The notes: generated by a model from the letters alone, not told the origin. DNA of 64,000 bases from Bacillota bacterium (GCA_023425025.1 JAFADG010000058.1:54321-118320); one strand, 5' to 3'; positions 50,229 to 59,702 are shown, counted from the stretch's first letter. Numbers and translations: made by a program.

Positions 50229-51368
50229 TCAATATTTGCCCCGGGCGATCTTGGCCACCGCGGCCACCAGGTCATCCACATGCTGCTCCGTATTGTATAT
50301 GCCCACGCTGGCCCGCACCGCGCCGGTATCCATGGTCCCCAGCCAGCCGTGGATGCTCGGCGCGCAATGCATGCCGCCCCGAAGCGCAAAGCCCGCCCGG
50401 TCCAGGCCGTCCGCCACCTCGCCGCTTTCCATATTGCGCACATTAAAGCTGACGACGCCTACCCTGGGCGCGTTTTCATCACCATAAACGGTCACATTGC
50501 CGATATCCTTCAAGCCGTCCCGAAGCCTTTGGGTCAGCTCCTCTTCGTATTCGCGTATTTCCCACATATGCTTTGACGCAAACCGGGCCCCGGCCAGCAG
50601 GCCCGCAATTCCAGGCAGGTTCATGGTACCGCTTTCATACCTGTCCGGCAGGTCGTCGGGCTGGACCATGCTGTCGGAGCGGGAGCCCGTTCCCCCTTCC
50701 CGGAAGGGCCTTGGCAGCATGCCATTGGCGAGCAGCAAAACGCCTGTGCCATGGGGCCCCAGCAGCCCCTTATGGCCCGCCATGGCCACCATATCCGCGT
50801 TCAGCGCCTTGGGGCTCACATCCAGCACCCCTGCCGTCTGCGCGGCATCAATCAGGCAGGGGATGCCGTTTTCCCGGCATACCATGCCAAGGCGGCTGAC
50901 CGGCTGCACCACCCCCGTCACATTCGAAGCGTGGTTCAACACCACAAGTGCGGTTCTGGGCCCAAACAGGGTATGCAGCTGGTTGGGCTGCAAAAGGCCG
51001 TCCGGCCCGGGCATCATCACCTTGACGGAGATCATCCCCTGGCGCTCATAGCCCGTCAGCACGCGCATGACGGCGTTATGCTCGCCGTGGCTGACAATCA
51101 CCTCGTCGCCCTGGTGAAGGGTGCCCCGTATGGCAATATTCAGGCTGTCGGTGCAGTTGTTGGTGAAAATCACCTGCTCCGGTTTTTCCATGCGGAACAT
51201 TTCCGCCAGGTGATCCCTGCATGCGCGGATCACGCGCCCGCCGGCCAGCGATATGCGGTGTCCGGCCCGGCCTGGGTTGCCGCCAATGCGGTTCAGCGTT
51301 CCCGCCATGGCCCGGACCACCTGCGGCGGCTTGGGAAAACTGGTGGCTGCGTTATCCAAATAGATCAT
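50229..51368 (-). CDS. Cysteine desulfurase family aminotransferase class V (EF2568-like)
   Basis: 379 residues, PLP-dependent: MIYLDNAATSFPKP, FTNNCTDSLNIAIRG, VSHGEHNAVMRV, LIDAAQTAGVLDV, the PLP lysine in MAGHKGLLGPHGTG and the candidate active cysteine in LRGGMHCAPSIHGWLGT. This subfamily is linked to selenium-dependent molybdenum hydroxylases in Enterococcus and Clostridia. It is opposite a DUF3343 gene from the same context, but no selD, xdh or yqeB is present in the window. Confidence 0.88.
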   Translation of the reverse strand: MIYLDNAATSFPKPPQVVRAMAGTLNRIGGNPGRAGHRISLAGGRVIRACRDHLAEMFRMEKPEQVIFTNNCTDSLNIAIRGTLHQGDEVIVSHGEHNAVMRVLTGYERQGMISVKVMMPGPDGLLQPNQLHTLFGPRTALVVLNHASNVTGVVQPVSRLGMVCRENGIPCLIDAAQTAGVLDVSPKALNADMVAMAGHKGLLGPHGTGVLLLANGMLPRPFREGGTGSRSDSMVQPDDLPDRYESGTMNLPGIAGLLAGARFASKHMWEIREYEEELTQRLRDGLKDIGNVTVYGDENAPRVGVVSFNVRNMESGEVADGLDRAGFALRGGMHCAPSIHGWLGTMDTGAVRASVGIYNTEQHVDDLVAAVAKIARGKY

Positions 51369-51453
51369 CGTCCGGCCTCTCTTCCCTGGTTTAGTGCGCA
51401 CACGGCGCTTCTTGACCGTATACTATATGAGGAGGGAAGGAGGATTTAACCCT

Positions 51454-51720
51454 ATGGATGAGATTTTCGGCATTGCTGCCTTCCGTTCCCGGCAGCAGGT
51501 GCTGCGTTTTGAATCTGCATTGAAGCGGGCCGGCGTCAAGGTAGGCGTCGTCGCCACCCCTCGTGATGTTTCCGCCGGCTGTGGGCTGTCCGTCCGTTTT
51601 GATATGCGCAACGCGCAGGATGTCAAAAACGTATATATGCAGTCACGGCCCAGCAATTTGATCGGGTTTTATCAGGTAGAGCGCGGCGGCAGGGACCGCC
51701 CCAGCTGCAAGCGGTTGTAG
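51454..51720 (+). CDS. DUF3343 protein, putative Se/S carrier-like
   Basis: 88 residues: IFGIAAFRSRQQVLRFESAL, GVKVGVVATPRDVSAGCGLSV with the conserved cysteine in a GCGLS turn, and SRPSNLIGFYQV. The family is proposed to carry selenium or sulfur on that cysteine, beside cysteine desulfurases. It is transcribed divergently from one here, 85 bases away. The site GGAGGATTT supports the ATG at 51454. Confidence 0.85.
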   Translation: MDEIFGIAAFRSRQQVLRFESALKRAGVKVGVVATPRDVSAGCGLSVRFDMRNAQDVKNVYMQSRPSNLIGFYQVERGGRDRPSCKRL

Positions 51721-51725
51721 TACAC

Positions 51726-51776
51726 AAAAAGGCGATGCTGTGCCAAGGAGCCCTTCGGGCACAGCATCGCCTTTTT
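51726..51776. terminator. Bidirectional intrinsic terminator
   Basis: AAAAAGGCGATGCTGTGCC pairs perfectly with GGCACAGCATCGCCTTTTT between convergent genes. Confidence 0.93.
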
Positions 51777-51792
51777 GAATATCCCTTTTCCC

Positions 51793-53388
51793 TTACCCCT
51801 CCCGCCGGTAATCCCTTGGCGTCAGCCCCGTATTCTTTTTGAACAGGTAGCTGAAGTAGTGGGGGTCGTTGTAACCCACCTGATACGCGATTTCGGAAGA
51901 ACGCAGGCTGGTGGTCCGCAGCAGCTCCTTGGCTTTGTTCAGCCTAAGACCCGTGAGGCATTCCGTGAAGGTGATCCCCATCTCCTGAGAAAACACGGTG
52001 CAAAAATGATTGTTGCTCAGCGCCACGTGCCTGGCCACCTCGTGCAGGCTAATGCCGGGGTTTTGATAGTGCTCGTTCAAGTAGGCCTGGGCCCGCCGGA
52101 TCACCATGCCGTAGCGGGTGGCGCTTTGCTGGTCGCGGAAGGAAATGGCCTTGGAGAGGATATCCCTGACAAGGGGCAGCACGTCCTCCACGGTCTGCGT
52201 GTTTTCCCCCAGGCTTTGGCCGGCCAGTTCCGGCATCACCTCCTGCGGCACGCCGCCGTTTTCCTTGATGATGCGGGAGGCGGCCAGCATGATTTCCACG
52301 TATACGTAGTTGGCCATCATGGCCGAGCGCATGGCCATGTCCCCCAGAGAATCCACATAATGCCTCAGTATTTTCTCCAAGTCCTCCTGGGTGGCATACT
52401 GCAGCTGCTCCCCGATTGGCGCCACATCCAGATTCAGCAGGGACAGGCCGGGCGTGATGCCCACGTCATGAATGCCCATGATGCGCCGCTTGTCATTTTC
52501 CTCCTGAAACGCGCCCATGGTGCGCTTCACCGCCTGGGCGGCGGACAGGGAATCCCGCACCTCCCACAGGTTTTTGACCGCGGAGCCGATGCTCAATTGA
52601 ATGGGGATCCTTACCGTCTGCTCTATGCCGTATTGCGCCGCCTGGGCAAGGCCCCAGGCCCGCTCCTCCAGGTCGCTTTCATTGTCTCCCAGCACAAGCA
52701 AAACAGGCTGGCCGCCCACCTCGCACAAATGCACCGCGCCGGCGCTCCCGTCGCATAGCCGCTTGAGCGCGCCCAGCACGGCAATGGATTCCTCATACCG
52801 CGCATCTCCATAGCCCGGCGACACCAGCATCACCAGATACCATTTGGCCAGCAGCGCCATGTGCAGCCTGCGGGACCGGTCCAGTATCTCCCCCATATCC
52901 TCCTTTGCAAGCGTGGGGGAAAACAGCTCCCTAAGCAGCTTTTCCTGCATGAAGCGGCTGCTGGAAGCAAACTGCTCTTTCAGCGCCTGCAAATCGGCCT
53001 GCTTTTTCCGCTCCTCCTGTATGCGCCCGCCAATGCGGGAAAGGGCGGTCAAAAGCTCCTGGGCGTTGACGGGCTTTAGCAGATAGTCGTTTACGCCCAG
53101 GGAAATGGCCTCCTTGGCATAGGCGAACTCGTCGTAGCCGCTTAGGATCACCACCTGCATCCAGGGCATGGTATGGGCCACGGAGCGGCACAGTTGGAGG
53201 CCATCCATAAAGGGCATCTTGATATCGGTAATCAAAATGTCCGGCTTGATATCCTGGATCATGGAAAGGGCGATCTCCCCGTCCGGCGCCTCCCCGGCCA
53301 GAACAAAATCCGTCTGGTCCCAGGGAACGTTGTTGCGTATCCCCTCCCGGATCACGATTTCATCGTCCGCCAGAAAAACCTTATACAT
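51793..53388 (-). CDS. YesN-type response regulator with AraC DNA-binding domain
   Basis: 531 residues: receiver (FLADDE, phospho-Asp in ILITDIKMPFMDG, DYLLKP), a long central region of about 280 residues, and a C-terminal AraC pair of helix-turn-helices (ISLHEVARHVALSNNHFCTVF ... SSEIAYQVGYNDPHYFSYLFKK). It overlaps the kinase gene end by eight bases. With the sugar-binding lipoprotein and araA next door it probably controls uptake and use of arabinose or a related sugar. Confidence 0.93.
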   Translation of the reverse strand: MYKVFLADDEIVIREGIRNNVPWDQTDFVLAGEAPDGEIALSMIQDIKPDILITDIKMPFMDGLQLCRSVAHTMPWMQVVILSGYDEFAYAKEAISLGVNDYLLKPVNAQELLTALSRIGGRIQEERKKQADLQALKEQFASSSRFMQEKLLRELFSPTLAKEDMGEILDRSRRLHMALLAKWYLVMLVSPGYGDARYEESIAVLGALKRLCDGSAGAVHLCEVGGQPVLLVLGDNESDLEERAWGLAQAAQYGIEQTVRIPIQLSIGSAVKNLWEVRDSLSAAQAVKRTMGAFQEENDKRRIMGIHDVGITPGLSLLNLDVAPIGEQLQYATQEDLEKILRHYVDSLGDMAMRSAMMANYVYVEIMLAASRIIKENGGVPQEVMPELAGQSLGENTQTVEDVLPLVRDILSKAISFRDQQSATRYGMVIRRAQAYLNEHYQNPGISLHEVARHVALSNNHFCTVFSQEMGITFTECLTGLRLNKAKELLRTTSLRSSEIAYQVGYNDPHYFSYLFKKNTGLTPRDYRREG

Positions 53389-54844
53389 GGTCCTGCCTCC
53401 TTACGGGAACGGAAAAGGAAACGGCGGTGCCCTGGGGCCCGCTTTCGATGGCCAGTCCCCTTGGCGGGCTGTAGTACAGCTGCAGGCGGGTGTTCACGTT
53501 ATACAGGCCGTAGCCGGCGGTTTCGCTGCACATGATGTCGCCCTCCGTCAGGCAGGCGCGGATTTGGGCAAGCCGCTCCTGTGTCATGCCCACGCCGTCG
53601 TCCTTGACCTGAATGTGAATGAACTCACCCTCCTGCCAGCCCCGTATTTCCACCAACCCCCGGCCGCGCCGGTGCTTGATGCCGTGATAGATGGCGTTCT
53701 CGACCAGGGGCTGTATGACGAGCTTCAAAATCTGATAATCGCACAGGCTTTCCGGGATATCGATATGGTAGTCCAGGATGTCCCTGTAGCGTATCTTTTG
53801 AATCGTCAGGTACCCCTGCAGGTGGCGGACCTCCTGGGAAAGGGGGATCCAATCCCGGCCCTGACTTAAGGAAATGCGGAAAAAGTCGGATAGGGCCTGG
53901 GTGACTTGAATCACCTCCGCCGTACGCCTGGCTTCCGCCAGCCAGACGATGGCATCCAGGGTGTTGTACAAAAAATGGGGCGCGATTTGCGCCTGCAGCG
54001 CCCGAAGCTCGCTTTTTTTCAAATTCTCCTGCTCCCGCTTGTTTTCCTCGATCAGGTCCGACAGCTTGCCGGCCATGATGTTCAGGCTGGCGGTGAGGGA
54101 TTTCAATTCCTCCACCTCAGTTGTGGGCGCCCGGGCCAGCAGGTTGCCCCCGGCCAGGCTGCCGGCAAACTCCTCCAACTGGGCGATGGGCCGGCGGATG
54201 GTCTCCCCCAGGGAGGCCTGCGCCATCATGGCGAACAGGATGGTCAAAAGCAGCAGCACCGCCTCGCCGGCCAGGATCACGCCCAGCATGTTCTGCAGGT
54301 GCGTGCTGGTATCGGTGGCCGCGCTGATTTCCAGGGCGATGAAGTCCTCCAGCATGTCGCCCACCAGGGCGGCCACGCTGCGGACCTCCTCCAGCGTCAC
54401 CTCGATATCCTCCACCCGCTCGCCGGCCTCCATCTGCCGGCCCATGCGGTTCACATAATCCTCCAGGGTATTCATGGTGCGCCGGGCCACGGTCAATTCC
54501 ATCGGGTTGCGGGTGACGCTGGAAGCCATCAGGCTGTCCAGCTCCCCGTTGATCTGGCGGATCAATGTGTAATGCATACCCTCTGAGAAGGTTTTCCGGC
54601 CGGCGACGACGCTCCACAACTCATCCTTGATCGCTTCCTCCACCAGCGGCTTGAGGGAGGAAACCCGCTTGATCTGGCTGATAACGTCATGATACCGAAA
54701 GGCATAATTGGCCATGACCCCGACGCTTGCGATCAGCGGGATCAGCATCAGGCCCATGATGATGATGTAGGAATACTTCAGCCGCTTGCCGATGCTGCTG
54801 TCTACGTGCAGCCGGTTCAATGCCCGTTCAATAAATGTTCCCAT
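53381..54844 (-). CDS. YesM-type sensor histidine kinase
   Basis: 487 residues: membrane helix (about 22-45), an extracellular helical sensor of about 150 residues, a second helix (about 195-215), HAMP, and the His_kinase/HATPase part with LQAQIAPHFLYNTLDAIVWL, PLVENAIYHGI and DDGVGM ... GYGLYNVNTRL. The start lies two bases after the binding-protein stop, so all three genes are one transcript. Confidence 0.93.
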   Translation of the reverse strand: MGTFIERALNRLHVDSSIGKRLKYSYIIIMGLMLIPLIASVGVMANYAFRYHDVISQIKRVSSLKPLVEEAIKDELWSVVAGRKTFSEGMHYTLIRQINGELDSLMASSVTRNPMELTVARRTMNTLEDYVNRMGRQMEAGERVEDIEVTLEEVRSVAALVGDMLEDFIALEISAATDTSTHLQNMLGVILAGEAVLLLLTILFAMMAQASLGETIRRPIAQLEEFAGSLAGGNLLARAPTTEVEELKSLTASLNIMAGKLSDLIEENKREQENLKKSELRALQAQIAPHFLYNTLDAIVWLAEARRTAEVIQVTQALSDFFRISLSQGRDWIPLSQEVRHLQGYLTIQKIRYRDILDYHIDIPESLCDYQILKLVIQPLVENAIYHGIKHRRGRGLVEIRGWQEGEFIHIQVKDDGVGMTQERLAQIRACLTEGDIMCSETAGYGLYNVNTRLQLYYSPPRGLAIESGPQGTAVSFSVPVRRQDHV

Positions 54845-54846
54845 GC

Positions 54847-55818
54847 TCAGTACCCTCTGGGCAGCAGGCTGTCCAGATTTTTGTCAAACTCGGTAAACAC
54901 CGTTTCACTGGAATAGGTGTTACGTTCAATGGCCTGCCCATCCGCCAGTTTTTGGGCAAGCGCCATGACCACATCCCCCAGCAGGGGCGTGCATTCCACC
55001 ACGCAGTTGATCTTCCCTTCCTTCAAAAGATCGATGGCCTTCTGCTCCCCGTCCACGGTGATGATGATGATGTCCTTGCCCGGCACAAGCCCGGCTGCTT
55101 CAATGGTTTCCATGGCCCCCAGCGTCATGGAATCGTTGTGGGAATAGAGCACGTCGATATCGGGATACTTTTTCAGCAGATACTCCATGCACTCCCTGCC
55201 CTTGGACAGGAGAAAGTCGCCGGAGATGCTTTCCAGAATCTCATATTTGGGATCATCCCCAAGCACGGCCCGAAAGCCCTGTCCCCTCTGGCGCATGGGC
55301 GAGGAATCTTCCGTGCCGGCGATTTCCACAATGCGCACATGGTCCAACTCCGCCGTTTTCTTTTGCAAAAAGAGCCCGGCAGACCGGCCTTCCTCATAAA
55401 AATCGGAGCCGATAAAGCCTACGTACAGGCTTTCATCCTCCGTTTTGATAAGCCGGTCCACCAGCAAAACGGGGATGCCGGCTTCCTTGGCTTCCCGCAG
55501 TACGTTATCCCAGCCGTCCTCCACGATGGGCGAAAAGGCGATCACATCCACCTGATAGGCAATGAAGGAACGGATGGCTTTGATCTGCTTTTCCTGGCTC
55601 TGCTCCGCGTTCTCAAACATCAATTGCACGCCGGCCCGCTGGGCCGCGTCCTTGATGGACTGGCTGTTGCCAATGCGCCACGCGCTTTCGGAGCCCAACT
55701 GGGCATAGCCCAATAGGATGGAACTCCCCGCGGACTTTTGGCTGGCAGGGGCGGAAGGCGTGCAGCCTGAAAGAAAGAGGAGCAGAAGAAGCATAAGGAT
55801 ACACAGCGATTTGCGCAC
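54847..55818 (-). CDS. Sugar-binding lipoprotein, YtfQ-like, sensory partner of the kinase
   Basis: 323 residues with a lipoprotein signal peptide (lipobox LSGC, cysteine at 19) and a type I periplasmic-binding fold: ILLGYAQLGSESAWRIGN, AFSPIVEDGWDNVLREAK, VGFIGSDFYEEGRSAG, LYSHNDSMTLGAMETI and IITVDGEQKAIDLL. It resembles YtfQ (galactofuranose) binders, which also take pentoses. No transporter permease is adjacent, so it probably serves sensing, like XylFII-LytS systems. GTG start at 55818 behind AAGGAGG. Confidence 0.9.
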   Translation of the reverse strand: MRKSLCILMLLLLLFLSGCTPSAPASQKSAGSSILLGYAQLGSESAWRIGNSQSIKDAAQRAGVQLMFENAEQSQEKQIKAIRSFIAYQVDVIAFSPIVEDGWDNVLREAKEAGIPVLLVDRLIKTEDESLYVGFIGSDFYEEGRSAGLFLQKKTAELDHVRIVEIAGTEDSSPMRQRGQGFRAVLGDDPKYEILESISGDFLLSKGRECMEYLLKKYPDIDVLYSHNDSMTLGAMETIEAAGLVPGKDIIIITVDGEQKAIDLLKEGKINCVVECTPLLGDVVMALAQKLADGQAIERNTYSSETVFTEFDKNLDSLLPRGY

Positions 55819-55914
55819 AGGCCGGCCCTCCTTCAGGACACTATATATTTATTAACGCTATACAACTGTGCTCATTATACAGAAACAAATAGTGGTTTGC
55901 AATTGCAGAAAAAA

Positions 55915-56071
55915 GGCTGTCGCGTCAAGATGCACAGTCGCACAGAAATTCAAGATGGTGGCGTCCGAAGGTTTCCAAAGGGCGATCGGAAAGCCCTTGG
56001 TCGCGTCCGAAGACGCGAAACCCCTTCTTCTTGAACAACATGATGCACAATGCAAAGTTGGCGCGACAGCC
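55915..56071. repeat. MITE-like palindromic element
   Basis: Ends are inverted copies of GGCTGTCGCG (55915-55924 and 56062-56071), and the similarity continues inward (TTCAAGA on both arms). The centre holds two nested stems, CCAA(A)GGGC/GCCCTTGG and CGCGTC/GACGCG, enclosed by GGTTTC/GAAACC. It fills most of the gap between the binding-protein gene and araA and codes for nothing. No clear target duplication. Confidence 0.65.
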
Positions 56072-56088
56072 TCGTTAGCTTATATATT

Positions 56089-57564
56089 TTATTTCAGCTT
56101 CCAGACCACGTCATTCCATAAAAGCTCCTTACTCAACTGCGGGATGGTGGTGTCTTTATTGATGTGAATGAACTCAATGCCCAGCATTTCGCAGAAATCC
56201 CGCATGTATTCCGCGTCCAGCTGGTAGCTTAAAACCGTGTGGTGGGCGCCGCCGGCCAGGATCCAGGCCTCGGCGGAGGTGCTCAAATCGGGCAGGGGCT
56301 TCCACATCACCTGGGCCACGGGCAGCTTGGGCATGGGCTGATAGGGGCTTCGAGCCTGAACATCATTGACGATCATGCGGAAACGGTCGCCCATATCCAC
56401 CAGGGTGGCCACGATGGCCGGGCCGTCGCCGGTGGCAAAGGTCAGCCGGGCCGGGGGTTCCCGGTCGCCGATATTCATCACATGCACCTCAATGCTGGGG
56501 CGGTTGTTAGCGATGTCCGGGTCCACTTCCAGCATGTGGGCGCCCAGGATCCCCTCGTTTTGCGGGTCCATATGGTAGGAGTAATCCTCCATAAAGGCGG
56601 TGCCGCCGGGCAAGCCCTGGGCCATGACCTTCATGACGCGGGTCAGGGCGGAAATCTTCCAGTCGCCTTCGGCGCCAAAGCCAAAGCCGTCCTTCATCAG
56701 ATTCTGGGTGGCCAGGCCGGGCAGCTGCCGCATTTCCTGCAGGTCCTGGAAGGTATCGGTATAGGCCGTAAAGCCGCCCTCCAAGAGGAATGCCCGCAGG
56801 GCCACCTCCTGCTTGGCCTGGTAGCGCACGGCAGCCATATTATCGGTCTTGATATCGTACTTTTGCCTGTATTCCGCCATCTTTTGATCGACCTCGGCCT
56901 CCGTGACCTTGTCCATCCTGGCAATCAGGTCGCCGACGCCGTGGGTGTTGACCGACCAGCCCAGCTTGATCTCGGCTTCCACCTTGTCGCCCTCGGTGAC
57001 GGCCACATCGCGCATGTTATCGCCAAAGCGGCAGACCTTCAGCTGGCGGGATTCGTGGACACCGATGGCGGAGCGCATCCAGCGGCCCATCCTTGCGCGC
57101 ACCTTCGCGTCTTCCCAGTGGCCGGCAATGACCTTGCGGGGCAGGCGCAGGCGCGCGCCGATGAAGCCGTGCTCCCGGTCGCCGTGGGCGGACTGGTTGG
57201 TGTTCATGAAATCCATGTCGATTTCATTCCAGGGGATGTCGCGGTTGAACTGGGTGTTCAAATGCAGGTAGGGCTTTTGCAATCGGGTAAGGCCGGCAAT
57301 CCACATCTTGCTGGGCGAGAAGGTATGCATCCAGGCGATGATGCCGGCGCAGGCCGGGGCGTTGTTGGCCTCCTGGATCACCTTTTGGATGGAGGCGGCG
57401 TCCAGCACCGCGCCTTTGAATTTGACGCTGCCGACGATGGCCGCGTCCTTGTCAAGGCCCTCGGTGATGATTTTGCAGTGCTCTTCCACCTCTTTGATCG
57501 TTTCCGGCCCATACAGGGACTGGGTGCCGGCAATAAACCAGAATTCGTACTTTTTCATGCTCAT
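56089..57564 (-). CDS. araA: L-arabinose isomerase
   Basis: Converts L-arabinose to L-ribulose (also D-galactose to tagatose in some enzymes). 491 residues with EFWFIAGTQSLYGPET, WMHTFSPSKMWIAGL, LHLNTQFNRDIPW, GFGFGAEGDWKISALTR, AFMEDYSYHMDPQNEGILGAHMLEV and the metal-binding GGAHHTVLSY. araB and araD are not in the window. Start at 57564 behind AAAGGAGG. The gene has its own promoter overlapped by a small palindrome. Confidence 0.97.
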   Translation of the reverse strand: MSMKKYEFWFIAGTQSLYGPETIKEVEEHCKIITEGLDKDAAIVGSVKFKGAVLDAASIQKVIQEANNAPACAGIIAWMHTFSPSKMWIAGLTRLQKPYLHLNTQFNRDIPWNEIDMDFMNTNQSAHGDREHGFIGARLRLPRKVIAGHWEDAKVRARMGRWMRSAIGVHESRQLKVCRFGDNMRDVAVTEGDKVEAEIKLGWSVNTHGVGDLIARMDKVTEAEVDQKMAEYRQKYDIKTDNMAAVRYQAKQEVALRAFLLEGGFTAYTDTFQDLQEMRQLPGLATQNLMKDGFGFGAEGDWKISALTRVMKVMAQGLPGGTAFMEDYSYHMDPQNEGILGAHMLEVDPDIANNRPSIEVHVMNIGDREPPARLTFATGDGPAIVATLVDMGDRFRMIVNDVQARSPYQPMPKLPVAQVMWKPLPDLSTSAEAWILAGGAHHTVLSYQLDAEYMRDFCEMLGIEFIHINKDTTIPQLSKELLWNDVVWKLK

Positions 57565-57618
57565 GGGAAACCTCCTTTAATGTATGCACACATAAGCTGC
57601 GCGAAATAAGCACCGAAT

Positions 57619-57663
57619 ATTACCAGTGTAATCGATTATATCATGCCTTGAAATGCCCGTCCA
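57619..57663 (-). promoter_or_regulatory. araA promoter with operator-like palindrome
   Basis: Minus-strand TGGACG and TATAAT are 17 bases apart; immediately downstream the palindrome ATTAC-ACTG-GTAAT (57619-57632) would cover the transcription start. It may bind a sugar repressor or mark an activator site; the regulator is not identified. The remaining bases up to 57843 show nothing further. Confidence 0.5.
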
Positions 57664-57843
57664 GAATCAACTATCTAAACTAAAGCATTGCAAAAAGTGT
57701 GCATTCCAAGCTTTTCGTTGACAGGCGGCATGCCGGGGGGTAGAATAAAAAATAACAATCCCCGTCCTCACTTGTTGATGCATCCCCGCAAAGCGCAGCG
57801 AAGTTTGATGGGAACCAAAGAAAAACCTCAAGGGGGTCATATC

Positions 57844-58788
57844 ATGCTGTCCCGAGACGACGCAATGGCGATCCGGCGCTTTGTGTACACAAACGCAAGG
57901 CCTCTTGATCTGTACCGCTGGCAGTATCATTTTGAGGGCGGCAGCGCGGATAACGTGCGCAAGGCCCTGTCAGTATATCAAAATCCTGACGGCGGCTTTG
58001 GCCATGCGCTGGAGGCGGACGCCTGGAACCCCGCTTCTTCCCCCATTCAGACCAGCACGGCGGTCCATTTGCTGTGGGAAACCGGCTTGATTGAAAAGGA
58101 TCGCCCCATGATTTGGAGCATGCTGCAATACCTGGACAGCGGCGCCGATATGGAAGGCGACCGCTGGCTCAGCGTTGTGCCCTCCAACAATGACGCGCCC
58201 CACGCCCCCTGGTGGGAGATGGATTCCGTAAGCACCAGCCACAGCGAGTACAATCCCACGGGCATATTGGCAGGCTTCGGGCTGTATTTCGCGCCAGCCG
58301 GGACCGCGCTGTCCGCGCGGTGCAAAAAGATCGCGGGCGAGCTTGTGGCCTCCTTTTTGGCCGCGCCGGAGATATCCATGCACTCCCTGCTGTGCGTCGA
58401 GTCGCTGCTCAGCTGGATCAAGCGGGCCGGGCTCACAGGCGCATACCCGGCGGAGGCCATGGAAAAGGAACTGCTTGCGCAAATGGCCCGGCTGATTCAG
58501 GCCGACGAAAACAACTGGGAAGGGTATGCATGCCGGCCGTCGGAATTCATACGCACGCCGCAGCATCCGCTGTATGCGGACTTTCACGGCCTGGTGGAAA
58601 GAGAATTGGATTGGCTCACAGAAACCCGCAACGCGGACGGGGTCTGGAACATCCCCTGGATCTGGGCAGGCTATGACAAGGCATTTGCCATCAGCGAAAA
58701 CTGGTGGAAGACGGACGTCCTTCTGCGCAATGTGCGCTTTTTGAGGGCGTTTGGCCGGCTGGAAACAAGGCACGCGCCTGAAAACTAA
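57844..58788 (+). CDS. Squalene-cyclase/prenyltransferase-like alpha-barrel protein, unknown
   Basis: A 314-residue helical protein with the repeated turn motif of alpha/alpha toroids: SVYQNPDGGFGHALEAD (QNPDGGFG), then LIEKDRPMIWSMLQYLDSGA and LTETRNADGVWNIPW. The acidic DXDD cyclase motif is absent, so it is not a terpene cyclase. Function unknown. ATG 57844 follows AAGGGGG. It is 13 bases from an AlkZ-related gene in the same direction. Confidence 0.75.
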   Translation: MLSRDDAMAIRRFVYTNARPLDLYRWQYHFEGGSADNVRKALSVYQNPDGGFGHALEADAWNPASSPIQTSTAVHLLWETGLIEKDRPMIWSMLQYLDSGADMEGDRWLSVVPSNNDAPHAPWWEMDSVSTSHSEYNPTGILAGFGLYFAPAGTALSARCKKIAGELVASFLAAPEISMHSLLCVESLLSWIKRAGLTGAYPAEAMEKELLAQMARLIQADENNWEGYACRPSEFIRTPQHPLYADFHGLVERELDWLTETRNADGVWNIPWIWAGYDKAFAISENWWKTDVLLRNVRFLRAFGRLETRHAPEN

Positions 58789-58801
58789 AGGAGCTTCACC
58801 A

Positions 58802-59470
58802 ATGATATTCGGCACGATCAGCAGCTACCTGGATTTTTGCACCCAGCTAAAGCGCGCCGGCTTTTCCATGGCCGGCGACAACAGCGAAGGCATATTTTCG
58901 CTGGCAAGCCTTTTTGACAGCAACATCCGCTGGCACACCGGGGACGCGGATACCGACCCATGGGCCTTTCGCATGCGGGTGCTGAAGGAAGAGAGCGGCA
59001 TTGGCTACGGCAAGGTGTTTTTTCAAAAGGGCGGCTACATCACAAAGGAATGGGCGCCCTTCTTTCTGGCTGCCAAAAGGCGCCATCAGACCTACGAGGA
59101 GGTATATCAAGCCGGACAAATGGGCTATATGGAACACGCGATATTACGGTTTGTGGAATCAAAGGGCGAGGCGGCGCTGCACGAGATCAAGGCCGCCGTT
59201 GGTGAAAAGGGTCTGGAGGCCGCGCTCACCCGGCTTCAAACCGGCATGTTTCTGACCATCTCCGGCGAAGCGCGCAAGCTTTCCAGGGAGAATATGCCCT
59301 ATGGCTGGCCGGCGACCACCTTCCGCCTTGCCGAGGATTTCTGGGGAGAGGATGTCATGGCAAAGGCAAATGCGCTTTCCCCCGCTGCCGCCCGGGAACA
59401 GATCATCCGGCGTGTGCATGAACTGAACCCTGATGTGCAGCCCAAGGCGCTGGAGCGGTTTTTGCGGTAA
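58802..59470 (+). CDS. AlkZ-related protein
   Basis: 222 residues with SMAGDNSEGIFSLASLFD, WHTGDADTDPWAFRMRVL and GYGKVFFQKGGYITKEWAPFF, matching the group labelled AlkZ-related, distant from the DNA glycosylases AlkZ/YcaQ. Repair activity is not shown. Start 58802 behind AAGGAGC. Probably cotranscribed with the previous gene. Confidence 0.78.
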   Translation: MIFGTISSYLDFCTQLKRAGFSMAGDNSEGIFSLASLFDSNIRWHTGDADTDPWAFRMRVLKEESGIGYGKVFFQKGGYITKEWAPFFLAAKRRHQTYEEVYQAGQMGYMEHAILRFVESKGEAALHEIKAAVGEKGLEAALTRLQTGMFLTISGEARKLSRENMPYGWPATTFRLAEDFWGEDVMAKANALSPAAAREQIIRRVHELNPDVQPKALERFLR

Positions 59471-59533
59471 ACAGCGTCCGTACAGCCCGCGGCATAAAGC
59501 TGTTTTTTGGTCCTTTTTGCAGGAAAAAAGATA

Positions 59534-59562
59534 TTGACAGCAAAGGTTGCATGTGGTAAAAT
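59534..59562 (+). promoter_or_regulatory. Promoter of the tRNA cluster
   Basis: TTGACA and TAAAAT with a 17-base spacer, 57 bases before the first tRNA. Confidence 0.85.
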
Positions 59563-59618
59563 TTTATCCTGTCAGCAAGAGCGGAAACCTTGCTGAATGG
59601 GTCGCCGGACTGCGGTAT

Positions 59619-59695
<77 letters not shown>

Positions 59696-59702
59696 GTTAT
59701 GT

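Noticed and set aside
57844..58788. Terpene or squalene cyclase
   Set aside because: Only the toroid repeat pattern is present; the catalytic acidic motif is missing.
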